From: Streptomyces poriferorum
GTDB taxonomy: Bacteria > Actinomycetota > Actinomycetes > Streptomycetales > Streptomycetaceae
DNA: 64,000 nucleotides
Direction of reading: 5' to 3'
Assembly: GCF_019399235.1 (NCBI RefSeq)
Contig: NZ_JAELVH010000016.1
Location: forward strand, 1 to 64,000
Below the pieces are notes generated by a model. It searched no databases and had not been told where the DNA came from. It saw nothing but the letters and a program-made list of their open reading frames with translations. Of this stretch, positions 51,615 through 61,694 are shown piece by piece (within the stretch, counting starts at the first letter, position 1; each line of letters begins with the position of its first letter). Made by a program: the position numbers and the translations under genes.

Positions 51615-54600
51615 TCAGCGACCCTGGTGACTCCCGTCATGGCCATGACCCGATTGGTGCTGGTCCTCGGGCGCCTTCGAGACCCTTCCCAGGGTTGTGG
51701 TGACCGCGGGCTCCAGGTTCCTGAACTGAGCGGTGTACGGGCCGACCTTGATGCCCTTCACTCCCTTGAGACCGGCGAGCTCCTGGAACGACGAGCTCTG
51801 CGACGCGGTGGTGAGGACGCGGATCGCGCTGCGCTGGAGATCGCCCAGCCGGAGCGGGTAGCCCTGGGTGGGGTAGTCGCCCTTCAGCGCGACGGTGTAG
51901 GCGACCACCGGGGTGCTGTCGTCGCCGGCCGTGGCGTGCTGGACACCGGTGATGCCGATGGCGGCCTTCTGCGCCGCACTCAGTGCCGTGCTGCTGGGGT
52001 CCAGCAGGGCGGTCACCGTGCGATAGGCCTCGTCGACCGAGGTGAACTTGGCGTTCGGCGTGAACACTTGGTTGTTGATCGCGTCCGTGACGGTCTCACC
52101 GGACTGCGGCGCCCGGGACAGGTCCGTGTTCTTGTCGACGGTCGTGCTCACGACTGTGCCACCGGTGGACGACGGGGTGAAGCCGCCGAACTGCCAGGTG
52201 TAGCTGACCCGCCCGTTGGAGCGGGTCGCCTTGTTGTAGGCGGGCAGGCCCGAGATGTCGATGGCCGGCGCCACCTGCTTGATGGCGTTGATGATCTCGG
52301 CCGGGTTGCCGCCGGGCTCGATGAGGTCGTTACCGGCGTACATAGAGGTCAGTGCGCCGTGGCTGCCACCCCAGTCCGACATGACCGTGCCCTTGTAGCC
52401 CCACTCGCCGCGCAGCAGATCGGTGAGCAGGTCGTAGTTGCTGGCGGCCCAGGTGCCGTTGACCTTGTTGTACGAGCTCATGACGGACATCGGCTGCGCG
52501 GCCTTGACCGCGATCTCGAATCCCTTGAGCTCGATCTCGCGCAGGGCGCGCTCGCCGACCACCGAGTTGCTGGTGTTGCGGCTGGTCTCCTGTGAGTTGG
52601 CGGCGAAGTGCTTGATGGTGACGCCGACCCCGGGAATGCTCTGGACGCCCTCGGTGGTGGCCGCGGCGGTCAGGCCGGAGACCAGCGGGTCCTCGGAGTA
52701 GTACTCGAAGTTGCGTCCGTTGAGCGGGTCGCGGTGGATGTTCATGCCCGGGGCGAGCCAGAGCTGGACGCCGTACTCCTGCATCTCCTCACCGACGGCC
52801 TCGCCGACCCGCGAGACCAGGCCGCGGTCCCAGCTCTGGGCGAGCATCGTGCCGATGGGCCAGGCGGTGCCCCACTGGTACGTGGGCTCGGTCGTGCCGA
52901 TCTGCTGCGTGAGACGCAGCCCGGCCGGGCCGTCCGCCAGTGCCATGCCGGGGATGCCGAGCTTCTCGTAGTTCGGTGTGGTGTAGCCGGCGGCACCCTT
53001 GGCGGTGAGCGTACTGCCCGCGGCGCTGGAGCCTTCGACGATGTCGGCGAGTTGCGAGACGTTCAGGCCTGCGACGAACTGCTCGATGGACGCCTTGCCC
53101 TTGGCGACGTCGTACAGGGTGGTCGACGAGTTCGTCGACACATGCTTGACCTTCTCACCGGTCTTCGGGCTGTAGGCCGCGCCGGTGCCCTCCCAGTCCT
53201 TCTGCTTCGGGTCGAGGTACGTCGTGGTCGACGCGATCCTGTCGCCGTCGAGCGCGTAGTACGGGGAGGACGAGTCGACCGCGGTGTCCTGCTGGTACGG
53301 CGACGCCTTCTTCTCGGTACGGAAGGAGCGGGCATCGAGGCCGATCCTGCGGGCCCGCGCGATCTCGGTCCGCTCGCCCGGGTAGGTGTAGAAGTCCTTC
53401 GGGGAGCTGGTGAGTTCCGAGTCGGGGGCCTGGTCGTCGAGTTCGGTGTGGTCCTGCTCGGTGACGACGGTCTTCGCGAGGTTGAGACGGGCCGCGACGT
53501 GGGTGTCACGGGACGAGTTGCCGACCCGCACGACGTAGTCGCCCGCGTCCAGCACGTAGGCCGCGCGGGACTCGTCGTAGGCGGCGAGCGACGTGGTGTC
53601 GAAGCTGATGGTCACCGTCTGGGACTGGCCCGGCGCGAGGTTGTCGGTCTTCGCGTAGCCGGTGAGCTGCTGGTACGCCTTGTCCAGGCCGGTCTGCGGA
53701 GCCGACACGTAGACCTGCACGACCTCCTTGCCACTGTGGCTGCGGCCGGTGTTGGTCACCTTCGCGGTCACCTTCACCGTGCGGGCGTCGGCCTTGACCT
53801 GCTGCGCCTTGATGTCGAAGGAGGTGTACGACCGGCCGTAACCGAAGGGGTAGTTGACCACACCGGCCGGCCTTGCGGGGTCGATCTTCCCGTAGAACGA
53901 GTCGAAGTAGCGGTAGCCGACGTAGATGCCCTCGGAGTACTGCTCCAGCAGGGAGTCACCGTCGTTCTTGGCGAACGTCGAGGCGGCCGGGTAGTACGAG
54001 TAGGCGGACGCCCAGGTGTCGGTGAGCTTGCCCGACGGGGTGACGGTGCCGTTCAGCACCTCGGCGAGCGCGCTGCCGCTCTCCTGGCCGGCCTGACTCA
54101 TCAGCAACAGCGCGTCGAGCGCCTGGCCGCCCGGGGCGTTCTTGACCTCGTCGTTGATCTGCGGGAAGAACGACGTGTCCACGACACTGCCCGTGTTCAG
54201 GACCACGACGACACGCTTGTACGTCTGGCCGAGCAGCTTCAGGTTGGCGCGCTCGGTCGGGGTGAGCTGGTAGTCGCCCGGGCCGGAGGAACGGTCCGCG
54301 CCTTCACCGGAGTTCCTGGCCAGGACGAAGACCGCGGTGTCCGTGGGGGCCGCGGGCGCGGCGCCGGCGGCTGTCAGCGGCTGCTCGACGGAGGCGTAGT
54401 CGACGCTCGGGCCGAAGATGCCGCCGGTGGTGTCCGGGTACTTGGCGTCGTAAGCCTGCGTCATCGCGGACCAGTAGGCGTCGCTCGTAGTGACTCTGTA
54501 CCCGGCGTCGGTGAGCCCCTGTCGGGCCGAGATCGTGTACCGGTTGTTGACCGCACCCGAACCCGTGCCGCCCTTGACGGTCTTGTAGGCACCGACACCG

Positions 54601-54854
54601 AAGAGCGCCACGTTGCCCTTGCGGGAGATCGGCAGCGCTTGATCGTGGTTCTCGAGAAGCACCATCCCCTGGGTTGCCGCTTCACGCGAGAGTGCCGCGT
54701 TCTTCAGCTCCAGTGCGGCTGGGTTGGGGTCGGAGGTCGCCGCGGTCGCCGCAGGGGCTCCGGTGAGGACGAACGTCGCGACGACCGCGGTGGCCGCCGC
54801 GAGCGCCATCGCCCGGCCTCGACGGGCCCCTCTGACCGATCTCGTGGAGTACAT
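51615..54854 (-). CDS. Secreted domain-permuted GH3 enzyme
   Basis: 1079 aa. ATG at 54854 (MYSTRSVRGARRGRAM) opens a Sec-type signal peptide ending ATAAT. Domain order is inverted relative to classical GH3: the alpha/beta sandwich comes first (about 45-330, AALSREAATQGMVLLENHDQALPI), then a fibronectin III-like domain (about 345-450), a linker, and the catalytic barrel at the C-terminus (about 590-900) with KHFAANSQETSRNTSN and the nucleophile in GTVMSDWGGSH (near residue 825). Permuted GH3 enzymes are known. The end is His/Gly-rich (PEDQHQSGHGHDGSHQG). Probably an extracellular beta-glycosidase. Confidence 0.93.
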   Translation of the reverse strand: MYSTRSVRGARRGRAMALAAATAVVATFVLTGAPAATAATSDPNPAALELKNAALSREAATQGMVLLENHDQALPISRKGNVALFGVGAYKTVKGGTGSGAVNNRYTISARQGLTDAGYRVTTSDAYWSAMTQAYDAKYPDTTGGIFGPSVDYASVEQPLTAAGAAPAAPTDTAVFVLARNSGEGADRSSGPGDYQLTPTERANLKLLGQTYKRVVVVLNTGSVVDTSFFPQINDEVKNAPGGQALDALLLMSQAGQESGSALAEVLNGTVTPSGKLTDTWASAYSYYPAASTFAKNDGDSLLEQYSEGIYVGYRYFDSFYGKIDPARPAGVVNYPFGYGRSYTSFDIKAQQVKADARTVKVTAKVTNTGRSHSGKEVVQVYVSAPQTGLDKAYQQLTGYAKTDNLAPGQSQTVTISFDTTSLAAYDESRAAYVLDAGDYVVRVGNSSRDTHVAARLNLAKTVVTEQDHTELDDQAPDSELTSSPKDFYTYPGERTEIARARRIGLDARSFRTEKKASPYQQDTAVDSSSPYYALDGDRIASTTTYLDPKQKDWEGTGAAYSPKTGEKVKHVSTNSSTTLYDVAKGKASIEQFVAGLNVSQLADIVEGSSAAGSTLTAKGAAGYTTPNYEKLGIPGMALADGPAGLRLTQQIGTTEPTYQWGTAWPIGTMLAQSWDRGLVSRVGEAVGEEMQEYGVQLWLAPGMNIHRDPLNGRNFEYYSEDPLVSGLTAAATTEGVQSIPGVGVTIKHFAANSQETSRNTSNSVVGERALREIELKGFEIAVKAAQPMSVMSSYNKVNGTWAASNYDLLTDLLRGEWGYKGTVMSDWGGSHGALTSMYAGNDLIEPGGNPAEIINAIKQVAPAIDISGLPAYNKATRSNGRVSYTWQFGGFTPSSTGGTVVSTTVDKNTDLSRAPQSGETVTDAINNQVFTPNAKFTSVDEAYRTVTALLDPSSTALSAAQKAAIGITGVQHATAGDDSTPVVAYTVALKGDYPTQGYPLRLGDLQRSAIRVLTTASQSSSFQELAGLKGVKGIKVGPYTAQFRNLEPAVTTTLGRVSKAPEDQHQSGHGHDGSHQGR

Positions 54855-55139
54855 ATCAGTAAGTCCTCTCGCAACCACATTGTCCGCAAAGGAAGTTCAT
54901 GCAGAGCGGGCAGGCCTCCGACCCTGACGTTCATGGAGGGTGTCCGCTCGGCGCGAATGAAGCTGACCCTAAGAGCCGCCTTTTCTGTGGTCAATGGCCA
55001 AAACATGATGGACTTAGCGAATGTTTCAGCCCATCCTTGGCTAAATGATCGATTGGCTCCTCGCGCGGACCGGGCCGGTGACAGCCGGGCCTCAATCTGA
55101 TATACGGTCATACAGGGGTAGTCACATGTGATTCGCTGT
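54855..55139 (-). promoter_or_regulatory. Upstream region of secreted GH3 gene
   Basis: About 285 nt, relatively AT-rich around 54980-55050, without a gene; presumably the GH3 promoter and leader. Confidence 0.4.
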
Positions 55140-55153
55140 CGGAACCGGTTCCG
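55140..55153. promoter_or_regulatory. LacI-like palindromic operator
   Basis: CGGAACCGGTTCCG, a perfect 14-bp palindrome with the central CG/GC symmetry of LacI/GalR-type sites. It lies upstream of the secreted GH3 gene; no LacI gene is in the window. Confidence 0.55.
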
Positions 55154-55255
55154 GAAGCCCCTATTCGAAGGGGCCTGTCGACACATCAGTGGCACTGGTG
55201 AACCCTGAGATCGTTAAAAAGTTGGAGGCGGGGTACGTGTGCGGGCCGGTGCGGC

Positions 55256-55278
55256 GAGCCGAGACGTCACCTCGGCTC
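55256..55278 (-). terminator. Terminator of the liv-type operon
   Basis: An 8-bp perfect stem GAGCCGAG/CTCGGCTC with a 7-nt loop, directly after the livF stop (9 nt). A TTTTT run follows about 40 nt later on the minus strand. Confidence 0.65.
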
Positions 55279-55286
55279 CCGCCCCC

Positions 55287-56035
<749 letters not shown>

Positions 56036-56036
<1 letters not shown>

Positions 56037-57868
56037 CACGGAACCTCCGGTGCGGCGTGAACGGGTATGTCGGCCGGCGCCGAGTCGCCGAGGTATGCCT
56101 CTATGACTTCGGGGGTCGCCGCCACTTCGGCGGGCGACCCTTCCGCGATGACGCTGCCGGCCGCGAGGACGGTGATCCGTTCGCACAGGGACATGACCAG
56201 GCCCATGTTGTGCTCGATGAGGACAACGGTGACGCCCTGGTCGCGGATGGACCGGACGATCGAGGAGAGCTGTCCGACCTCCTCACCGTTCAGACCGGCC
56301 GCCGGCTCGTCCAGGAGGAGCAAGCTGGGCCGTCCCGCCATGGCCCGTGCGATCTCGATCCGTCGCTGGATGCCGTACGGGAGGGACTGCGGGTGTGCGT
56401 CGGCGAAGGCGGTGAGTCCGTACTCCTTCAGGACGCGGTCCGCCTCCGCCTGGAGCCGGTGTTCGTTGGAGAGGACACCGACGGGCCACACGGCGTACTG
56501 CCAGACCGTGCTGGTGCGGGACCGGTCGAGGACGACGAGGATGTTCTCGCGGACCGTCATCTGGGAGAAGAGGCGCAGGTTCTGAAACGTGCGCGCCATT
56601 CCCGCCAGGGACAACTGGTACGGGCGGGCCCGGCTGATGTCGCGGCCGACACCGGAGACCTGTCCCGCGGAGGGCCGGTACAGCCCGCTGATCACGTTGA
56701 ACAAGGTTGTTTTGCCGGACCCGTTGGGGCCGACGATGCCGCGGATCTCTCCCTGTCTCACTGTCAGGGTGACGTCGTCGAGCGCGGTCAACGCCCCGAA
56801 CCGCTTGGTGAGGTGGCTGATCTCCAGTGCCGGCCCGCTGTCGGCTCCGCTCTCGGGCACCTGCGCCGCAGGGGCGGGCCCGGGCAGGTAGGGGCCCAGC
56901 TCGGCGGAGCGTACGTCGTCGTTCTTCCTGCGGCGGCCGACGGCTTCCCGGACTCGTCGGGGGATGCCGGCGAGTCCGGTAGGAGCGAAGACGACCATGA
57001 GGACGACGACGATTCCGTAGCCGAGCTGCGCGTAGACAGCGAAGTCCACGAGGGCCTCACGGATCAGTACGAGGCCGACCGCGCCGACGACGCAGCCGAT
57101 CAGGCTTCGCCGGCCTCCGATGATGACCATGGCCAGCAGCAGGAACATGTTGCCGAGGCTGAAGGTCTCGGGGGCGACGTACCGGATGAGGCCCGCGTAC
57201 AGGATGCCCGCCGCCCCTCCGTAAACGCTGGCGAGCATGAACGCGGTCATCCGCAGCAGCGGGATCTCCGCACCCATGGCACCGGCCGCCAGGGCATCGT
57301 CCCGCATGGCACGGAGCCTGCGTCCGAGCCGGGTTCGCACGACGAAGGTGCCGAAGGCGAGGGCCAGCCCGAAGACCACGATCTCCAGGTAGTAGTAGAG
57401 GTACTCGTCGGCGAGATCGATCCCGAAGAACGGCGGCACCGGAATTCCGGAGATGCCGTCCGCTCCCCCGGTGATCTCCGCGTTGGTGATCCAGTTGACG
57501 AATCCCAGTGCGAGGCCGAGCGTGACGATGCCGAGGTAGTGGGACTGCATCCGCAGCGCCGGCAGGCCGACGAGGAGTCCCACCAGGACAGTGGCTGCCA
57601 GCCCGACGATCGCCGCGGTCCAGAAGCCGAAGCCGGAATGGGTGGTGAGGATGGCCGTCGTGTACGCGCCAACTCCGAAGAAGGCCACCTGGGCGAGATT
57701 GATCTGGCCCGCGACGCCCATGACGAGCCCCATGCCGATGGCGAGCAGCGCGAAGATGATCGCGATGTCCACCACGTGCATCGAGTAGCTGTTCAGGCCG
57801 TACGGGAGCAGGTAGGCGGCGACGCACCCCAGCAGGATGAGCGCCGGTTTGGATGTGAGGATGCTCAT
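56036..57868 (-). CDS. livM-livG: LivM-LivG fusion: permease plus ATPase
   Basis: 610 aa; ATG overlaps the livH stop. Residues 1-300 are the LivM-type permease (AIIFALLAIGMGLVMGVAGQINLAQVAFFGVGAYT, helices throughout). A linker of about 50 residues leads to the LivG-type ATPase (about 355-600): ISHLTKRFGALTALDDVTLTV, Walker A GPNGSGKTT, Q-loop ARTFQNLRLFSQMTV, Walker B LLLLDEPAAGLNGEE. The signature region reads QSLPYGIQRRIEIARAM, as in LivG. Such fused subunits occur in actinobacteria and fix a 1:1 ratio. Confidence 0.95.
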
Positions 57869-58734
57869 GCCCGGCTCACCGTCCTTTCGCCGAAGATGCC
57901 GGTGGGCCGGATCATGATGGCCACGGTGAAGACCAGGAAGGTGACCAGGACGGAGTAGCCCTGGAAGTGGTCGCCGGCGTAGGAGTCCAGGACTCCGATG
58001 GCCAGGCCGCCGACCACTGCTCCGGGGATGCTGCCGAAGCCGCCGAGCATGGCTGCGGCGAACCCCTTTACGCCGAGGGCGCTCCCGAGGGTGGCGTCGA
58101 CGTAGAGCATGGGTCCTGCGAGGCCGCCGGCGAGGGCCGCGATTCCGGCTCCGATCGCGAAGGCGAGGGCGTTGCTGCGGCCGACGTGGATGCCGACGGC
58201 GGTGGCCGCTTCGTGGTCCATGGCCACTGCCTGCATGGCGGCACCGGGTTTGGTGCGCTGGAGGAACAGGGTGAGCAGGACCACGCATGCCGCGGTGACG
58301 GCGATGACCATCAGGTCGTAGGTGCGGATGCGGATGCCCATGATGTCCAGGGGGCCGGAGGATATCGGCGAGGGCATGGCCCGTCCGGTGGTTCCCCAGA
58401 TCAGGGTGGCGGCTGCCTGGAGGACGGTGCCGAAGCCGATGGTGCCGATCAGCATCAGGTCGAAGTCCTTGTTCTCCAGCGGGCGCAGGACCCGCTCGAT
58501 GACCAGACCGATGATGCCCGTGACGACGATGGAGATGATGATGGCGAGGACGAAGGATACGTGCGTGGTGAGGTAGAACGTGGAGGCGGCGTAGGCGCCG
58601 ATCATCGCGACGTCGGCGTGCGCGAAGTTGACCAGGCCCATGGTGCGGTAGACGACGGAGAATCCGACAGCGATCAGGGCGTAGATCGCTCCGAGGCTGA
58701 GACCTCCGACGAGAGTTTGCAGGGTGACTTGCAT
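57865..58734 (-). CDS. livH: Branched-chain-type ABC permease LivH
   Basis: 289 aa with about eight helices: LVGGLSLGAIYALIAVGFSVVYRTMGLVNFAHADVAMIGAY is the LivH hallmark (about 8-48), and the EAA-like loop appears in AAAMLGGFGSIPGAVVGGLAIGVLDSY. Forms the membrane channel with LivM. 51 nt downstream of the binding-protein gene. Confidence 0.95.
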   Translation of the reverse strand: MQVTLQTLVGGLSLGAIYALIAVGFSVVYRTMGLVNFAHADVAMIGAYAASTFYLTTHVSFVLAIIISIVVTGIIGLVIERVLRPLENKDFDLMLIGTIGFGTVLQAAATLIWGTTGRAMPSPISSGPLDIMGIRIRTYDLMVIAVTAACVVLLTLFLQRTKPGAAMQAVAMDHEAATAVGIHVGRSNALAFAIGAGIAALAGGLAGPMLYVDATLGSALGVKGFAAAMLGGFGSIPGAVVGGLAIGVLDSYAGDHFQGYSVLVTFLVFTVAIMIRPTGIFGERTVSRA

Positions 58735-58785
58735 GGTGGCTCCCTGAAGCCGGTGCGGAGCCCGGCTCTCGGCTCGACGGGCTGG

Positions 58786-59940
58786 CTACTGAGCTGCGGA
58801 GAGCTTTCCGTTCTTGATGATGCCGATGGTGGTCCTGAAGATGCCGACGCCCGTCTCGTCGTAGGCGAAGTTGCCGAGCAGTCCGGCGTACTTGGTTGCC
58901 CGGATCTCGTCGGCGAGCTTCTTGCCGGTGGCGCCGCCGCTGTTCTTCAGTGCGGTGAGCACGATGTTGGTGCCGTCGTACGCCTTGGCTCCGTGGAGTT
59001 CGGCGTCCTTGCCGTACTTGGCCTTGTAGGCCGTGGCGAAGGCGCGGCTGGCGTCGCTGATCTCATTGCTCAGGTAGGGCGAGCTGACGATCGTGCCCTC
59101 GGCGTTCGTGGCGCCGGCGGTGTCGATGAAGACGGGGGTGCCTTGGGGGGCCGCTCCGGCGAACGGGGCGGTGATGCCGAGGTCGCGGGACTGCTTCACG
59201 ATGAGGCCGGCTTCGACTTCTTCCGAGCCGATGAAGATGGCGTCGGGCTTGGCCTGGCGGATCCGTGAGAGGGAGGCGCTGAAGTCCTTCTGGTCGGTGG
59301 TGACGACCTGGTCGGTGACCGGGGTGATGCCCGCTTCCTTGAGCGCGGCGGTGAAGGCGTCGTGCTCGCCCTTGCCGTAGGAGCCGTTGTTGGAGATCAT
59401 CGCGATCTTCTTGAACTTCTTGGTCGTGACCAGGTAGTCGGCCAGTGTGGAGTCGTAGGTGGTGCTGGTGGGGCCGTTGAGGAAGAGGAAGGGGCTCTTC
59501 ACGTCCACGAGCGCGGTGGCCTGGCCGGAGGTGATGTTGGGTATCTCCGCCTGCTTGAGGATGGGCGCCATGGCCACGGTGACGGCGCTCTCGGCGGTGC
59601 CGATCATCGCGACGTAGTTCCCGCTGTCCAGTTTGCGCGCGATGTTGGTACCGGTGGTCGGGTCGCCCTGGTCGTCGAAGACCGTCAGCTCGATCTTGCG
59701 GCCGTCGATGCCGCCTTTCTTGTTCCATTCCTCGACCGCGAGCTTGGCGCCCTTGGCCTCCCAGTCGCCCAGCGAGGCGAGCTGTCCGCTCTGCGCGTCC
59801 ACCACGGCGAGCTTGATGGGACCGCTGCTGTCCGCGTCGTCGGAGGAGGAGTCACCAGGGGCGCTGCACGCGGACGCGGCGAGGAGAACACCGAGGGCGA
59901 CGGCTGGAGCGGCGACGATGTGACGGCTTCTTGCACGCAT
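58786..59940 (-). CDS. HAAT-type substrate-binding lipoprotein
   Basis: 384 aa. ATG at 59940 chosen (GAAGGATG 8 nt upstream); an ATG 9 nt earlier overlaps the upstream stop. Lipoprotein signal ending VLLAASAC. Periplasmic binding fold type I (KLAVVDAQSGQLASLGDWEAKGAKLAVEEWNKKGGIDGRKIEL split here as the first lobe, about 45-90; later lobe ISNNGSYGKGEHDAF). Binds amino acids, aromatic acids or other small carboxylates outside the cell and delivers them to LivHM. Confidence 0.93.
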   Translation of the reverse strand: MRARSRHIVAAPAVALGVLLAASACSAPGDSSSDDADSSGPIKLAVVDAQSGQLASLGDWEAKGAKLAVEEWNKKGGIDGRKIELTVFDDQGDPTTGTNIARKLDSGNYVAMIGTAESAVTVAMAPILKQAEIPNITSGQATALVDVKSPFLFLNGPTSTTYDSTLADYLVTTKKFKKIAMISNNGSYGKGEHDAFTAALKEAGITPVTDQVVTTDQKDFSASLSRIRQAKPDAIFIGSEEVEAGLIVKQSRDLGITAPFAGAAPQGTPVFIDTAGATNAEGTIVSSPYLSNEISDASRAFATAYKAKYGKDAELHGAKAYDGTNIVLTALKNSGGATGKKLADEIRATKYAGLLGNFAYDETGVGIFRTTIGIIKNGKLSAAQ

Positions 59941-59945
59941 GGGAA

Positions 59946-61694
59946 TCATCCTTCGTCCTGAAACTTGCCCTGGTAGATGTCGTTGATGTTCCAGTGACCG
60001 GGTGTGGGGACCGGCTCGTTGACCATGGGGATGTCGATGACGGCAGGCCGTCGTCGCTCCACTGCCGTGGCCAGCGCCTTCGCCAGTTCCTCGGCGGTGG
60101 ACACCTCGTAGCCGTCGGCCCCGCAGGACCTGCCGTATGCCGCGAAGTCGGGGCTGTAGGGCGCACCGTCCGGGCCGGTGAAGTCGCATCCGTACCCGCG
60201 GCCGTAGTTGGAGCGCTGGAGGTCGGAGATAGTGCCGTGGGCACGGTTGTTCATTACGGCGAAGATCACGGGGAGGCCCTGCTCCACGGCCATCGGGACA
60301 GCCGGCAGCTGGGCGCTCATCCCGCCGTCGCCGATGAGGGCGACCACGGTGCGCTGCGGCTGTGCCATCTGCACGCCCACCGCGGCGGCGGGGCCGAAGC
60401 CCATGGTGGAGGCTCCGCCGGGGGTGATGAAGCGGCCCTCGGGCGGCAGGTCGTAGGACTGGGCGACACCGTTCTTGTTCCAGCCGACGTCGGTGACCAG
60501 GATCGCGTCGGCGGGGAGGTTCGCCCGAAGGTCGGCGAGGATGCGCTGGGGCCGCAGCGGAAAGTTGTCACTGGCCCCGTTCTCGTCCGCGGTGCTGAAG
60601 AGTTCGGCACGGCCGGCGGCGATGGTCTCCCGCAGTCCCGGCCTGCGCGTGGGCTCCGGCTGAAGAGCGCGCACGGCCGCTTCGATGGCGCGTACGGAGT
60701 GGCCGACGTCGGCCACCGCTCCGATCTCCACCGGGTAGTTGCGGCCGATCTCGGCCGGGTCGATGTCGATCTGGATGAGCTTGCTCGGTGGGAAGTTCCA
60801 GGTGTAGGCGGCTTCCCAGGAGCTGGCGTCGGTCTCCGCGAAGCGGGTGGCGAGGGCCAGCACCACATCGGCGTCCTTGGTGTGGGCGTGCGTCGAGTCC
60901 AGGCCCCAGAATCCGGGCATGCCCAGCAGCAGCGGGTGCCGGTCGGGGATGGCGCCCTTGCCCATGAGGGAGTGGGCGAGCGGGATGTCGAGGTGGTCGG
61001 CCAGCGCCAGCAGCGCCTGCTTGGCGTCGGGGGTGCGCAGTCCGCCGCCGAAGTAGATGAGCGGGCGTTCGGCGTCGATCAGAGCGCGGGCGATGCGCTC
61101 GGCGGTCTCCTCGGTGAGTCCGGGGAGCGCGCTGTCGGGGATGGCGTGCGATCCGGGGACGTACGGCTCGACCTGTCGCGAGAAGAGGTCCATGGGTACG
61201 TTGACCAGCACGGCCCCTGGCCGGCCGGATGTCGCGGTCCAGAAGGCGCGTTCCAGGGTCCGGGGCAGGTCGGCGGTGCGCTGGACGGGCCAGGCGCGCT
61301 TGCAGAAGGGCCGGTAGATCGCGGTCTGGTCGGCGTCCGCGTGGAGGTTGACCTCCTGGTGCGGGTGACGGCCGTAGTAGTAGGAGGGGATGTCTCCGGA
61401 GATGACGATGAGCGGGACGGAGTCCATGGCGGCCGTGGCGACGCCGGTGACCGCGTTCATCATGCCGGGGCCGACGTGGGTGAGCAGGACGCCGGGCTTT
61501 CCGGAGGCACGGGCGTAGCCGTCGGCGGCGTGGGCGGCGGCCTGTTCGTGCCTGGCGATCACGAAGTGGACGGTGCTGGGGCCGAGGGCGTCGAGGAGGG
61601 CGATGTTGGTGTGCCCGCAGGTGCCGAAGACGTATTCGACGCCGTACGACTCCAGTTGGGTGACGAACGCTTCAGCGGCGGTAACGGTGGTCAC
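59946..61694 (-). CDS. ThDP-dependent enzyme (acetolactate synthase/decarboxylase type)
   Basis: 582 aa, three-domain ThDP enzyme. Catalytic Glu in VHFVIARHEQAAAHAADGYAR (about residue 49), ThDP/Mg motif GDGGMSAQLPAVPMAVEQGLPVIFAVMNN (about 450-480, GDG-x-N). The middle domain (about 190-330) keeps a pyruvate-oxidase-like nucleotide fold (LIYFGGGLR). Candidates include acetolactate synthase-like enzymes, benzoylformate- or other 2-oxo-acid decarboxylases; context (importer plus aldehyde dehydrogenase) favours decarboxylation to an aldehyde. Overlaps the aldehyde dehydrogenase by 4 nt. Confidence 0.85.
   Translation of the reverse strand: MTTVTAAEAFVTQLESYGVEYVFGTCGHTNIALLDALGPSTVHFVIARHEQAAAHAADGYARASGKPGVLLTHVGPGMMNAVTGVATAAMDSVPLIVISGDIPSYYYGRHPHQEVNLHADADQTAIYRPFCKRAWPVQRTADLPRTLERAFWTATSGRPGAVLVNVPMDLFSRQVEPYVPGSHAIPDSALPGLTEETAERIARALIDAERPLIYFGGGLRTPDAKQALLALADHLDIPLAHSLMGKGAIPDRHPLLLGMPGFWGLDSTHAHTKDADVVLALATRFAETDASSWEAAYTWNFPPSKLIQIDIDPAEIGRNYPVEIGAVADVGHSVRAIEAAVRALQPEPTRRPGLRETIAAGRAELFSTADENGASDNFPLRPQRILADLRANLPADAILVTDVGWNKNGVAQSYDLPPEGRFITPGGASTMGFGPAAAVGVQMAQPQRTVVALIGDGGMSAQLPAVPMAVEQGLPVIFAVMNNRAHGTISDLQRSNYGRGYGCDFTGPDGAPYSPDFAAYGRSCGADGYEVSTAEELAKALATAVERRRPAVIDIPMVNEPVPTPGHWNINDIYQGKFQDEG

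Noticed and set aside
52608-55100. 830-codon plus-strand frame opposite the secreted GH3
   Set aside because: Antisense shadow rich in Val, Gly and Arg; the minus strand has signal peptide and catalytic motifs.
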